Below, piece after piece: positions 21,684-32,527 of a DNA stretch of 64,000 bases. Location: assembly GCA_034401135.1 (NCBI GenBank), contig JAWZSP010000004.1:4340001-4404000 (forward strand), given 5' to 3'. The notes beneath the pieces are model-generated. The model had not been told where the DNA came from, searched no databases, and was given only the letters and a program-made list of their open reading frames with translations. A program made the translations under genes and the position numbers. The stretch comes from Volutella citrinella. Its lineage: Eukaryota > Ascomycota > Sordariomycetes > Hypocreales > Nectriaceae. How positions within the stretch are numbered: position 1 is the first letter of the stretch; every line of letters begins with the position of its first letter.

Positions 21684-23915
21684 TCAAGGAACCTCGTCCT
21701 CCCAGCTAATCAGATCGGTTTCCGAGTCTGGATCATCGTAGTCATCCGCGTCGCTACTAAACGAGTCGTAGTCCTCTCCATCTTCACTGTCGCTATCATC
21801 GTCGTCATGGAGAGGCCAGGCACCAGGAACTCGTAGTGGGGGGTTTTCCACGCTGGCCCAAAACTCTCCAGCATACTCCTCAACCATCACGTCCCAAGCA
21901 AATTTCCAATCCTCCACATTTGGGCCATATGTGAAGCTAGACAGTCTAACCCTAGCCAGGCGAATCCAGCTCCAGTCGTCTCGTGGAAGTCTGATTCGCT
22001 GTCCTGCGAGTAAATAGTAAGGGCCGAGTTCCGAAACTCTTTGTTGAGCAAATATTGCAGTTTCCGCCTCGCCATATGCTCCCAGGTTCACTCCAGCACT
22101 TTGCAAATCTTCGAGCCATTCAAATAGTTTCCCTTCCACGGAACGGAGCAAAAGCTCGAGCACGGCTTCTTCACCTAATGTTTCTGTGATGGCCCACCGC
22201 CCATCGCTTGCTACGCAAAGCTCCAATAGGACACGAAATCCCATCATGATGGCCGACAGCGCAGTACCTGCCCGCTTTCCGTATAGGCCATGTTCCGGTG
22301 GTAGAATGTTGTCCAGTCTCCCTTGTTGGAAGTGAACGTTGGCAGTAAGCCGAACGACATTGACAAGCAAACCGCGCCACCCCTGAGGATCATGGTCCAT
22401 GGGCCCGACCACATAGCCGGCCAGCACCACAGCGAGAGAGATGCCATGCAGCTCCAGCTCTTCAATGTCACACCGATTCATAACGCCAGATTCCTGAAAA
22501 ATGAAGGGAATCACGTCTGGGGAAGCCAAGATATGGATCATTTGCAACCGCGCCAAAGCACAGAGCTCATATGGTTTCGGCGATGCCCGCTGCAAAAAGA
22601 GGCGAAACATCGGCAGAGAACGGCTACCCAGTTGCCACATACCTGTGGTCACGCCTTCGCATTCGTCCGCTTGCAGGGCGCCCGCTCGCAGCATTCGGTC
22701 GCACACGTCAACCAGTATCAGTTGTCGCTTGTGAAATAATTCGCTGACAGATCCTGCACCCCATATCAAGGACACTCTATTCAGTATACGACATGCATCT
22801 GAGTCCGTGGTGCCAAAGTCGAATAGCACGTCCATAGTGCTGGTTGCAAGGAAGCAAGCAGCAGTCTTCCAAATATCAGGAATGATCTTCTACCAACGAC
22901 AGAATCACGTACCTCTATCAAAGTGACACCATAAGGATCTCTATCATGAGGTGAAGCATGGCCCTGGCGAAAAAGCTCCAGCATACCTGCCACGTCATTA
23001 CTCTGGGCACACTGAAATACAGGCGAGTCAAAAGGCACGACCGCATACATGCGGATATTCATTGTCATGCCAGGCGAATATAGAATATCCCAGACGCGGT
23101 TGCTGATCCATTTTGGTAGCATAATTCTGGCATGGTAATCTGCAGCATTTAGTCACCTTCCTCCAAAACAATAAGTGTGCCACTGACTGTTTTTTGTGGT
23201 CAAGGAAGTGAAACTCCCCCAGAGAGATAGCTTTGGTTTTCGCAAGCCAACAGGCCGAGTTTCTTCCCAGTGTTGCCGATTCTCCCTCTGATATTCTTTA
23301 CTCTGGACTCGTTCTGGCTCTGCGTTGTCTGAATTCTTGTTTGACTCTTTATCATCAAACTTGGTCCTGATTGCTAGTTCAGCTGAAACGAGGCACTGCG
23401 CAAGCGCCTCCGGCTGCAGCTTCAAAGTAGCACTGATGGTTGTCAACAAAGCCCGCGGGCTTCCTTCGAGCTGCTTACATAGTATGCTGTTGCTGCGCGA
23501 GGCTCAAAAGCTGTATCGCCCACTCCAGCTGCTTCTCATGCTTTGTGATAGTGTCTTTTTGGAGAGCAACTTTGAGCTTTGCCTTGTTCCGTTTGAGCCT
23601 CTTGGCTGAGTCGACATCTCGCGAGAGGGACTCTATGACTGCTCTGAGTTCCGAGGCAGCATTTTTGCAGTATGTAATGCTGATGCAGGTCGCAGTGTGG
23701 CTCGCGGCTGTCGTTGGGGCGCTCTGGAAATCCTGGTCTATTTGTTCCACGATGGGGACCAGGATATCGAGCCGCCGGAGAAGTTCATGGATCGACTCTG
23801 GGACATCTTTGACCTCGTGCCAGAGGCTCCTCAGCTGAAGGATTCCGCTGGTGAGTTTACCGGAGAAATCAAGCAGGGTGATGCCGCCAGTGACGATGCC
23901 GAGGACTTCGGCCAT
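21684..23915 (-). CDS. STAND-type N-terminal domain plus ankyrin-like protein, no ATPase
   Basis: Exons 23479-23915, 23215-23432, 22913-23139 and 21684-22865 join to 687 aa in frame. Residues 1-140 match the helical N-terminal domain of fungal STAND proteins (MAEVLGIVTGGITLLDFSGKL, then a long helical bundle). Residues of about 195-290 hold the linker LPKWISNRVWDI and an ankyrin-like start (FQCAQSNDVAGMLELFRQGH, DPYGVTLIE). The rest is a helical region of unknown fold with an extremely acidic Asp/Ser tail. No Walker A or NACHT is present. Intron 2 uses a weak GTTTCA donor but has an ideal CTAAATGCTGCAG end; intron 1 is only 46 nt. Related proteins are involved in self/non-self recognition in fungi; the role here is unknown. 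Confidence 0.75.
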
Positions 23916-24639
23916 GTCGGATGGTCTGGTCTTCGATGGGCTGCTAGGACTCGCTAGTCAGAGTGGCAGGTAGTTGAAAGATGTTAGATGAGGCTGTCGA
24001 ACTGTGTCAGATGTACCACCCCGATGCACGACCACGTGAGAGGCGTTCCGTTGGGCTGCAGCACCGCAAGGCTCTCAAATTGTGCCCAAGGCATACTCCT
24101 ACGTGCCAAGCACAGCGCGCAGTGTACATATTATCAACATACCACGAGGAAACGGCGTTTCGAAGTCTAAATATGCATGATGTTAAGGGGACCGCGAGCT
24201 AGAATTGTACAATGCACCACAAAAGGAGCTATGTTTTGCCTCATGCTCGAAGATAGCCGATGCATCTTCCTGATTCCATGCTAGTCTGTTAGATCTCATC
24301 GGTCACACGCCCAGCCGAAGCTCGAGAAGAATGGCAGGGTTAATGCGGGGTCTATTACGTAGTTGGCAATTGTGCATTGACAAAATGCATCTCCGCTGAG
24401 GTGCAGCTGTCTACGAGCTGGCAACGGTGCGGGCGCTATGTTGGAAATTCCAATTGCAAAATCACAATTGTCGAATCTGGAACAAAATGCTACCCAACAA
24501 GGTAATGACTACAGGATGTGACCGACGACACCTATATGAAGATGGCTGACCCCTGGATTTGCGGACTGGCAAATTCGCACCTCAATTTACGAGCCCTATT
24601 GAGATCGAAATTGATCATACCATTCTGCTTCAAATCAAG
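23916..24639. other. Intergenic, promoter of the STAND-like gene
   Basis: No gene is supported. The DNA becomes AT-richer from about 24100. Short frames at 23981-24202 are not convincing. Confidence 0.5.
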
Positions 24640-24843
24640 ATGGCAGTCACAATAGAAGAAGAGCTTGTGAACTATGGCGATGGAATCTGCAAGTCAACCA
24701 AATGCGATTGCTACGCCTTCGACTCTAGGTACAGCGCTGACAAGAACATCTGCTACTGTGGACACAAGTATGCGAGTAAGGCTATCCCGATATTATTACC
24801 AGAGATGGCACTGAGCCCGGCGATAGACCACAACGATCTTTGA
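24640..24843 (+). CDS. Small Cys-rich protein, possible zinc-binding
   Basis: The frame encodes 67 aa. Cys17, Cys22, Cys24, Cys38, Cys40 and His42 form a pattern CxxxxCxCxxF...CxCGH that resembles small metal-binding knuckles. There is no signal peptide. ATG 24640 is the first in-frame ATG. A GTATGC that could be an intron donor occurs right after the CGHK block (about 24767), so the C-terminus may differ. I do not recognise a named family. Confidence 0.4.
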   Translation: MAVTIEEELVNYGDGICKSTKCDCYAFDSRYSADKNICYCGHKYASKAIPILLPEMALSPAIDHNDL

Positions 24844-25210
24844 AAGAGTAGCTCAAGATTCACTAGCATGGAATATCGGTCAGGCTTGGTTTGATCAAAC
24901 CGTTGGCTTTCACTGTTCACATCATGTCCATTTTGTCGCTGCGCGAGGTTTTGCACTCGATAGCTAGCAGAGAGTCGACCGAATAGTATGTCAGCTCGTT
25001 TCAAATTAGTAGGCTTATTCAATTCAACAATTCAATAGCGATGATACAGATGGGACGTCAATGCCCAATTTCTCTCGATGCCGGAGCGTTCTAGGGTTAA
25101 CAGTGCCAGGGAGGGAAGCCTGACCCACTCTGACCTGGCTCTTTGTTGGACTCCCTCGCAACCAACACATCAATGTCACTCCATCACCAACATCAGCTAC
25201 AGTCATAAAA
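24844..25210. other. Short intergenic region
   Basis: Nothing beyond promoter-type DNA is visible before the APH-like gene. Confidence 0.45.
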
Positions 25211-25980
25211 ATGGCGCGAAGAGTCACTGAAGAGCAACTGTCCAAGGGCAAAAAGCTGGCGATGACGCCTGTTTACAGGATTGATCCCAAAACGGTCGTC
25301 AAGACACACGCTCGCATGGCAGAAGCCGAGACGATGAGATTCATCCGCGCCAACACCTCAATCCCCGTTCCCGAGGTTCCAAAATGCCTACATTGACGAT
25401 GAAACCGGGGAAGCCGTCATCATCATGGATTGGGTAGAAGGCAAAACGCTCAGGGAAGCATGGGACGGCTATACCAAGGCCGAGCAGGAGTCAGTCATCG
25501 TTCAGCTTCGAGGCTACATGGCCCAGCTTTGCCGCTTCAAGGGCGACTTCATTGGCAGCATCGACGGCACGGCATGCAACGACGTCATGTTTTGCGAGTA
25601 TCCGGAAGCATATGGACCGTATAAAACAGAGGAGGAGTTCAACCACGGCATCGTTATAGCGCTGAGGTCGCTAAAAAAAATCTGGATTTGCGGAATGGAG
25701 ATGTACCGTCTGGTTGAACGTGATGAAGGACCATGACATCTTCTTGACGCACGACGACTTTGATCCTCGAAACATTATTGTCCAGGGGGACAAGGTTGCG
25801 GCCATTTTGGATTGGGAGCTATCGGGCTACTATCCAGCGTATTGGGAGTATGGCAAGGCTTTGCAGTGGATGGACTGGGAGAGTTCGTGGAGTCGGGGTC
25901 AGGTTGTGGACAAGATTCTGGAGCCGTTTTACAAGGAAATTGCGGTCATGTGGGGCACGACCGAGATAACTTATATATAA
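25211..25980 (+). pseudogene. APH/choline-kinase-like phosphotransferase with two frameshifts
   Basis: Three adjacent reading frames together encode one aminoglycoside-phosphotransferase-fold kinase. The first frame (from ATG 25211) covers the N-lobe up to IPVPEV. The second (from about 25385) carries NAYIDDETGEAVIIMDWVEGKTL, the hinge region. The third has the catalytic loop HDDFDPRNII and the metal-binding DWE. The first break follows CCGAGGTTCC at about 25379-25382 and looks like one extra C. The second lies in an A8 run at 25673-25680 and looks like one extra A. Neither has intron signals. The gene could be decayed or could suffer two sequence errors, since one is a homopolymer. Intact relatives phosphorylate small hydroxylated molecules; the substrate here cannot be inferred. 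Confidence 0.7.
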
Positions 25981-26571
25981 GATGGGGATTCTAAGCAACT
26001 GTATGGAGGCAGATGGACCATGACAACCATCGGTTACCCTGTGGTCAGTTGTGGCTTCGTATTTACGTCTTGTGCGCCGACCGCCACGGTCGATCAATTC
26101 TTGGCAAGTTGGCACCTGACAGACAATCAGCGACGGTCCCAGAAGCAGTCGACAACACGCAGGCTAGATTTCATCATAAATCTCGAGTGTGATTGAGAGT
26201 CTCTGGCTCACAAGACGCCTCTCGTTTTCTGTCCGTCTTACAGCAACTAAGTAATAATAATAAACTGCCCCTGCTCGGATTCTGCCCCGAGGTCGGGGTG
26301 GTGGAGCTAGCTCTCCAACTGGGCGGCCGCGGTTGGCAATGGCAGGGATCTGATAAGCGCTGACACTCACGGCCGGCATCGCCAGCCCTACTGGGCACTT
26401 ACCCCAGCCCATATCTCGGCAGAAGACAAAGGGAAGCACCCTAGTGGCGTGTTTGGCCGATTAAATCCGAAAATAAAGATCCCAGGGTCCGCCTCCACAG
26501 CCTGGTGAACAACAACAAACACCGCGGCGACTTGGTCATTGTCCTCTGCCCAAACCGCTTCTCCGCTCGCA
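25981..26571. other. Intergenic, upstream of the serine hydrolase gene
   Basis: Promoter region of the hydrolase. The minus-strand frames at 26164-26439 are unremarkable. No repeats were seen. Confidence 0.45.
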
Positions 26572-28373
26572 ATGTGGCCAATCTCGTGCGCGCAGTCCGC
26601 CGCCTGCCTGTGTGCGGCAATTGCTTGCGCCCAGAGTACGGTCGCTCAACAGATCCCGCTCGGCAAGGCGGCGTCGCAGCGCCCATTGGAGGGCTACGGC
26701 AGCGATGCGATGCCTTGGCTTGGCAACGACTTTGAGGACTTTATCCTCGGCAGGATGGATCGCTGGAAGATCCCCGGGGTCGCCGTCGCTCTGCTGGATG
26801 GCAACAGGACATGGCTGACGGTAAGTGCTTCCAGCTTCGGCTTCGTTGCCAATATCCAATTTTGATTGTCTAACAAGCTGGGATGGGATGTAGGGCTTTG
26901 GCGAGGCAGTCGTTGGCTCAGAGCCCGTCACACCGGAAACCCTCTTCTACTGCGGCAGCATGACCAAGTCCTTCACCGCCGCCGCTCTCACGCAGCTGGT
27001 GGACCAGTCGCCCAAATACTCCAACATCCAGTGGTCCTCGCCCATCTCGAGCCTGCTGCCCGGCGAGTTCGTGCTTTCAGACGAGTGGGCCACCGCCCAC
27101 ATCACCGTCGCCGATGCCCTCTGCCATCGCACCGGCTACCCCAGGCACGACTACTCGGGCCCCTTCTTCAACTCGTCGGCCAGCATGGTGCGCGCCCTGC
27201 GAGATCTTCCCATGGCCACCGAGCCGCGCACCAAGTGGGAGTACAACAACATGATGTTCGGCACCATGGGCTACCTGGTCGAGAAGCTCGCAAACACCAC
27301 CCTGGCAGACTACTTCCACGACCACCTCTGGCAGCCGATGGGTATGAGCAACACGTATCTGCATCCTGACGATGCCTTGGCCAGCGGGAGCGTCCTGGCG
27401 AAGCCTTACTATTGGAATAACGACACGGAGGCATACGGCGATGTCCCCTGGAGAGACAACACCAACATTGCTGGCGCCGGCATGTCCATCTCTTCCATTA
27501 CTGACTGGTCGCGCTACCTACGCCACATGATGAAGGAAACAGGCCCCATCTCCAAGGCGGGCCACGAGATGCTCAAGTTCCCTCACATGGTGGCCAGGGA
27601 TGAGAAGTGGCTTTTCACGGGCCCCACGTACTATGGATTCGGATGGGTGGGCAGCGTGTTCCAAGATGAGCAGGTCTATTTCCACTCTGGCTTCGTCGGC
27701 GGCATGATGTCTCTGATGGTCATGATTCCCAACCGAGAATTCGGGTTCGTCCTCATGCAGAACGGCGCGCTTACGCCCGTCTTGGACTCGATCATCGCCG
27801 AAGTCTTGTACCGGTACGGTGACGTCGAGGAGAGTAAGCGTTTCAACGTGGATGCCAGGTAGGCTCGACCTTTTCACCTCAACCTTTCAGCACTAACAGT
27901 CCGAAAGGTATAACCAGATCCTTTCGAAGTTGAACGACCGCCTTGGAAACTGCTCAGCCGTCCTGTATCCTTCCCTGCCCTCGCCCGCACTGGCCGCGCC
28001 ACTCCCTCTGGAAAGCTATGCGGGCGACTACTTCCATCCCGCGTACGGCGTCATTTCCTTTGAGAAAAAATGCGGCGGCTGGATCGATCCAGCAGATTCC
28101 CCTGCCTCGCCCTCCATCTTCGGCGAGAACTGCAGGCTGGTGGCCACCAAGTCGGACCTCTTTGGGAAGCAGGTGTCGTATCAGCTGGAGCACAAGTCTG
28201 GCGACTTTTGGATTGGATGGTTCTTCAACGACGACCACGCAACCAGCCGGCGGCCAACCGAATGTTACAGGGTCCAGTTCCGTATTGACGAAAGCGGTGT
28301 CCCAAGCTCACTGGGGATGGACATTCGGTTCGAGGGAGACGACGTGCCTCTGACCTGGTTCAAGCGAGCATAA
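26572..28373 (+). CDS. Secreted serine beta-lactamase-like hydrolase
   Basis: Exons 26572-26820, 26894-27858 and 27908-28373 give 559 aa; donors are GTAAGT and GTAGGC. A hydrophobic N-terminal segment with Ala/Cys (about residues 5-22) suggests secretion. The class-C beta-lactamase/penicillin-binding protein fold is shown by the nucleophile motif SMTK (Ser105, Lys108), the YNN motif in TKWEYNNMMFGTMGYL (second catalytic element), and the HSGFVGG triad equivalent near the end of the core. A C-terminal domain of about 160 residues follows, as in fungal esterase/peptidase-like members. These enzymes act on esters, amides or D-amino acid peptides; resistance to antibiotics is not implied. ATG 26572 is the first in-frame ATG. 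Confidence 0.85.
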
Positions 28374-28484
28374 GCATTGCTGCAGTTGCTCTAGAGTTGT
28401 GCAGGACACGACAGGTGCGAATACATTAGCGTGTAGATGGCGACATAGATCCGCATGGTGAGTCCATGCAGAGTAGATTCTAGA

Positions 28485-29489
28485 TCAATCAGAGATACCC
28501 GCAACGATGATGTAATTCTTAAGAGCCGTGAAGTCTGCCAGAGTCGAAGCGACCCTCTCCTTGAGCGCATCGCACTGGCACACAAGAGCTCGGTCCTCGA
28601 GCGAGGGCTCCTGTCCCGCTGACAGCATGGTTGCGAGGTCTTGGCACTTCATCATCAGCTTGGCCTGCAGCTCTGTAAGCATCGAGCAAACCATTTGCGA
28701 GGCCACCCTCTTGGGGGCGACGAATGAGCCGACACGTATTTCGGGAATGTTGAAGTTTGGCTCCCGACCCGAGTCCGTGTCCACCACCTTGGCACATGTC
28801 GTGGCAATCACAAACAGGTGGTCAAACACGTCGAGCAGTCGCAAATGGCACGCTGTGAGGAGCGTGATGAGCGAGGTGTCAGTCCTTCGCGGTTTCTTTT
28901 CTCGGCTGAAAACTGGGAAGTCGGGTTTGACTTGGGCGCCATGATTTGGTTGCGAATCACCACCGGATGCTGGGAGCTGTACTGTCTTCAGCACGGCCGA
29001 ATACAGGTTGATCAGCTGGTGGGATAGGCGGAAGAGGTTTTCCAGAGTCTTCTCGAGGTTGCAAGAATGGCCAAGTGGCTGCAGAAACTCTTGTAGCTGC
29101 TCCATATTCATGGCATGATGCGCATTACATGAGACCCAGTTGTGATGAATGCGATCCAGGGACGCGATCAGGGCAGCCAGCTGCTCCATCTCGCTTTGAG
29201 GAGCTTCCCCGGAGTCTGGGGTCTGAAGCTGTGCCGTCGCAGAGCAGTCGGTCCCAGCACCCAGTCCCAGCAGCGATGACCAGTCAATGTCCATGTCAAT
29301 GGCTGGAGCGACTGGAGCAACTGGAGCAATAGGCGCATTGTAGGGCTGTGGCATGGAGCGTGTCGGCGGGCTGAAGACACAGGCGGCCCGCGCCTTTGCA
29401 CACCGGCCGCAGATGGGTGACTCTGGGACTCTGGGGCATCGCAGCTTCTTGTTGTGGCAGCGATCACAGGCCTGGCGGAGCTCGGCCAT
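28485..29489 (-). CDS. Zn2Cys6 transcription factor, AflR-like
   Basis: Single-exon gene for 334 aa. The binuclear zinc cluster is at residues 8-37: Cys8, 11, 18, 27, 30 and 37, spacing C-x2-C-x6-C-x8-C-x2-C-x6-C, with the basic NKKLR stretch used for DNA contact. A Pro/Ala-rich linker with repeated APVAPVAP follows. The C-terminal half has helices (CHLRLLDVFDHLF, VGSFVAPKRV, MLTELQAKL) resembling the AflR regulator domain. Such factors often sit beside metabolic genes that they control. It is tail-to-tail with the serine hydrolase (111 bp), which makes shared promoter control unlikely. Targets are unknown. Confidence 0.85.
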   Translation of the reverse strand: MAELRQACDRCHNKKLRCPRVPESPICGRCAKARAACVFSPPTRSMPQPYNAPIAPVAPVAPAIDMDIDWSSLLGLGAGTDCSATAQLQTPDSGEAPQSEMEQLAALIASLDRIHHNWVSCNAHHAMNMEQLQEFLQPLGHSCNLEKTLENLFRLSHQLINLYSAVLKTVQLPASGGDSQPNHGAQVKPDFPVFSREKKPRRTDTSLITLLTACHLRLLDVFDHLFVIATTCAKVVDTDSGREPNFNIPEIRVGSFVAPKRVASQMVCSMLTELQAKLMMKCQDLATMLSAGQEPSLEDRALVCQCDALKERVASTLADFTALKNYIIVAGISD

Positions 29490-30064
29490 GTCGTGCGAGG
29501 TGGCGCGGTCTTGCTCGACTTGCGCCTGATTGCTCGATGTTTGTTGGCGGTTCCAAATCCCCAGACCATCATGCGAGTGAGCAAGGGACCTGATGTGATG
29601 GGAGCTGTGAAGCCAGGCTGCCAGGGTGATGTCAGCTGTCCACAGGTGCTAAATCGCCGTTTTTGGAGGCTCTCCAGCGGCAGTGGTGAAACACCCACAA
29701 GCGCGCTCCAGGGAAGCTCCGCCGGCCTAGCACCTCCGCTAACCCAGGCTCTGGCGTCACTGCGCAGCAGCTACCCCAGGCGACGGGTCCCGTGCGACGT
29801 GCTAGCATCAGCCACGAAGTCTGACCTATTCAGCTTGCCCGACTCGCCGCAGCCATATCACGACACTTCCTCCCTCGGCCACATTCCTTGAGCAAACTTC
29901 ATCTTTCATCATCGGCTTCTCCCCGTCGCCCCTCCCCAACTTGGCCTGCATGATTCCCTCTCCCAACGTGCGGTGACAGCGCTGGCCCCAGTCGCCCGCA
30001 CCCGTCCCTGCCACTGTCACTACCACCCGACAGCCCTACGGCTGCCACTAGCCAAACACCCACC
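29490..30064. other. Divergent promoter, regulator and IKS kinase
   Basis: The region carries the promoters of the Zn2Cys6 gene (minus) and the IKS kinase gene (plus). CT-rich DNA lies at about 29860-29940, upstream of the kinase. No separate gene is visible. Confidence 0.5.
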
Positions 30065-32403
30065 ATGTCTTTGATTCCTTACCAACCCCACGAGGGTCGG
30101 GAAATCGTCCTGTACGTCATGACATCCCCTCAGACCTAACGTGTTTACATTCCGCCTAACCCCGGCCCTCCGCCGCCCGCAGCCGTCACCAGAATGCCCT
30201 CGTTGTCCGTGATCCGTCGTCCCAGCGTCTCGAGATCCGAGGCCTGACCGAATGCCCGACATGCCACCAATCCCTGCGCCCGGCGTCAGGCGACCGAACC
30301 CACGAGCGCGATCGGGCCCATGGCAACCGTCAAGACTCATACGTCGACCCCGACTACTTTCGCATGCTCCGCGCTTCCGACAGCGATACAGAGCCCGACC
30401 GACCGCCCCCGAGCCCTATCCGAAGGCTGGTCCAGCCTGCGCTGGCGCCGACGAGCTACGAGCCGCCATCCGTGTCACACCCTCCGGAGAATGCTTCAGG
30501 AAGCGCCGAATTTGTCTCCAGCGCACCCGGCATCGCACAAGCAGAGGGAAGCAAGATTCGCCGAGAGGCATTCAGTCCCGGCTATTTCAATACCTTCTTT
30601 GTCGAAGAGAAGGTCCTAGGCAAGGGTGGCAAGGGAGTCGTCCTGCTCGTCCGACATGAGATTGATGGATGCCATCTTGGCCACTTTGCCTGCAAGCGGG
30701 TCCCTGTTGGAGACGACCACGCTTGGCTTGAAAAGGTGCTCATCGAGGTTGAGCTTCTGGCCAAGCTTTCTCACCCTAACCTCGTCTCGTACCGCCATGT
30801 CTGGCTGGAAGATGTCAGACTCACCAGGTTCGGCCCCAGCGTTGCATGCGCCTTCATCCTCCAGCAGTTCTGTAACGGCGGAGACCTCCATCAGTACATC
30901 ATCGGATCCGCTCCTCGCGAGGCCACCAAGGAGGAGCTCAAGGCGCAAATGCGCCGCCGATCAAAGGGTCAGTTGGATCCGCCCGTCGACCTGTTTTCCG
31001 GTCATCGACAGCTGTCATTCGACGAGATCTATTCCTTGTTCAAGGACATCACCTCCGGTGTTGCATATCTCCACGCAGCAAACTATATCCACCGTGATCT
31101 GAAGCCAAGCAACTGCCTGTTGCACCGGGAGGGAGGCCGGCTCTTGTGTCTGATTAGCGATTTTGGCGAAGTACAGCCTGAGAACGTTGTACGAAAGTCG
31201 TCCGGTGCCACGGGAACCATTTCGTACTGTGCCCCAGAGGTGCTCAAGATGGATGTTTCTTCCGGGCGATATGGAAACTTCACGACAAAATCAGACATCT
31301 TCTCTCTTGGCATGATCCTGTACTTCATGTGTTTCGGGAGACTGCCGTATCGGAACGCAAACGCCGTGCAGGAAGAGCTCGAGGATGTAGACGAGCTGCG
31401 GGCCGAGATTACCCAGTGGCAAGGGTTCCAGGACGAGAGACGCATGCGTCCTGACCTTCCATCGAAGCTCTATATCTTACTGCAGAAGATGTTGTCACTG
31501 GATCCTGCAGAGCGCCCAGGCGCGAACGAAGTCTTGCGGGTCATGCGCGGAGAATCTCTCAACTTCGAAGCTGGCGAGCGCGCAACGCCACCGCCCTCTC
31601 TGGGACTCCACGGCAACCGCGTGCAGAATCTTGACTCCCCGGCGCCTCCCGGAACTCCCGTCCCCGGTAAGTGAACGCTCGGATGGCTTGTGGCAAGCAA
31701 CAGACTTACTGTAAAGCCAGACCTGCGTGCCCATGTTCGTTCAGCCTCAACGGAAAACTTGCAGACCCTCCAACCCTGGCGTAGGCCGTCGGCCACTGCG
31801 AGGGAAATCTCTCCGGCGGCCACAAGCGCGCGGAGCACCGCTCAGGACCAGACCCGTCCCGTAGTTGCACGTCACCGCGGCGGCCACTCGATGGCGCTAT
31901 CTCGGAGTCAAAACGGGTCTCGTCGCTCTTCCGGCGATAAAGATGTCGTCCACGAGCCCAGGGCGCCCGAGCCGGAGGATGTGACTCCTCCGCTGCTACT
32001 TGCTCCGCCATATGGCCTTGCCGGCTCCCTCAGACACCAGTTCGAGGTCGCTCTGGTCCGCTTTGATTCCGTTGCCGGGCCGTGGCTGCCCCTCGTCAGC
32101 TATGTGGCTCGCTTGGGCTTCTTCTCCGTCAAGATCCTGTCCCTCGCCCGCCCATGCTGGCCCTTTATCGTAAACTCCCAAGTGGGCGTACCCTTGCTGG
32201 CGGTCGCGGCGTTCGACCTCGGCTTGCCTAGCATTTCAGGCCTGTTCCCTCAGCCAAGGAGCCTGGTCCGGAGGAACCACCGAGCCTGGGGGCTCGGGAC
32301 CAGCATTGTGCTATTGGCGCTTCATTTCATGGTGCTTTGGCTTGCGGTTCGATGGGAGACGCTGTGCGCAGCAAGTCCCCTAGAAACTTGGCCAGATTGG
32401 TAG
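30065..32403 (+). CDS. IKS-type serine/threonine protein kinase with C-terminal membrane segments
   Basis: Exons 30065-30111, 30183-31666 and 31721-32403 join to 737 aa in frame. The N-terminus has a CPTCHQSL zinc-knuckle-like stretch (about residues 40-50) seen in fungal Iks1 proteins. The kinase domain spans about 175-475: glycine loop LGKGGKGVVLLV, catalytic Lys in FACKRV, HRDLKPSNCLL (His319, Asp321), DFG in ISDFGEV, and GTISYCAPEVL. After a Pro/Ser-rich linker, the last 130 residues contain two to four hydrophobic segments (for example SIVLLALHFMVLWLAV), so the kinase is probably membrane-anchored. Yeast Iks1 is a poorly understood kinase linked to cell-wall or stress responses. Introns have GTACGT and GTAAGT donors. 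Confidence 0.88.
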
Positions 32404-32527
32404 GCCATTCAATTAGAGAATGCTCATGGCGGCAAAAGCAATGATTATGATGATGTAAAAAAATAATGACAATGACACACACATCTACCAGTCCATCTCC
32501 TTTGCGCCCCTTGCGATCCGCGACGCC

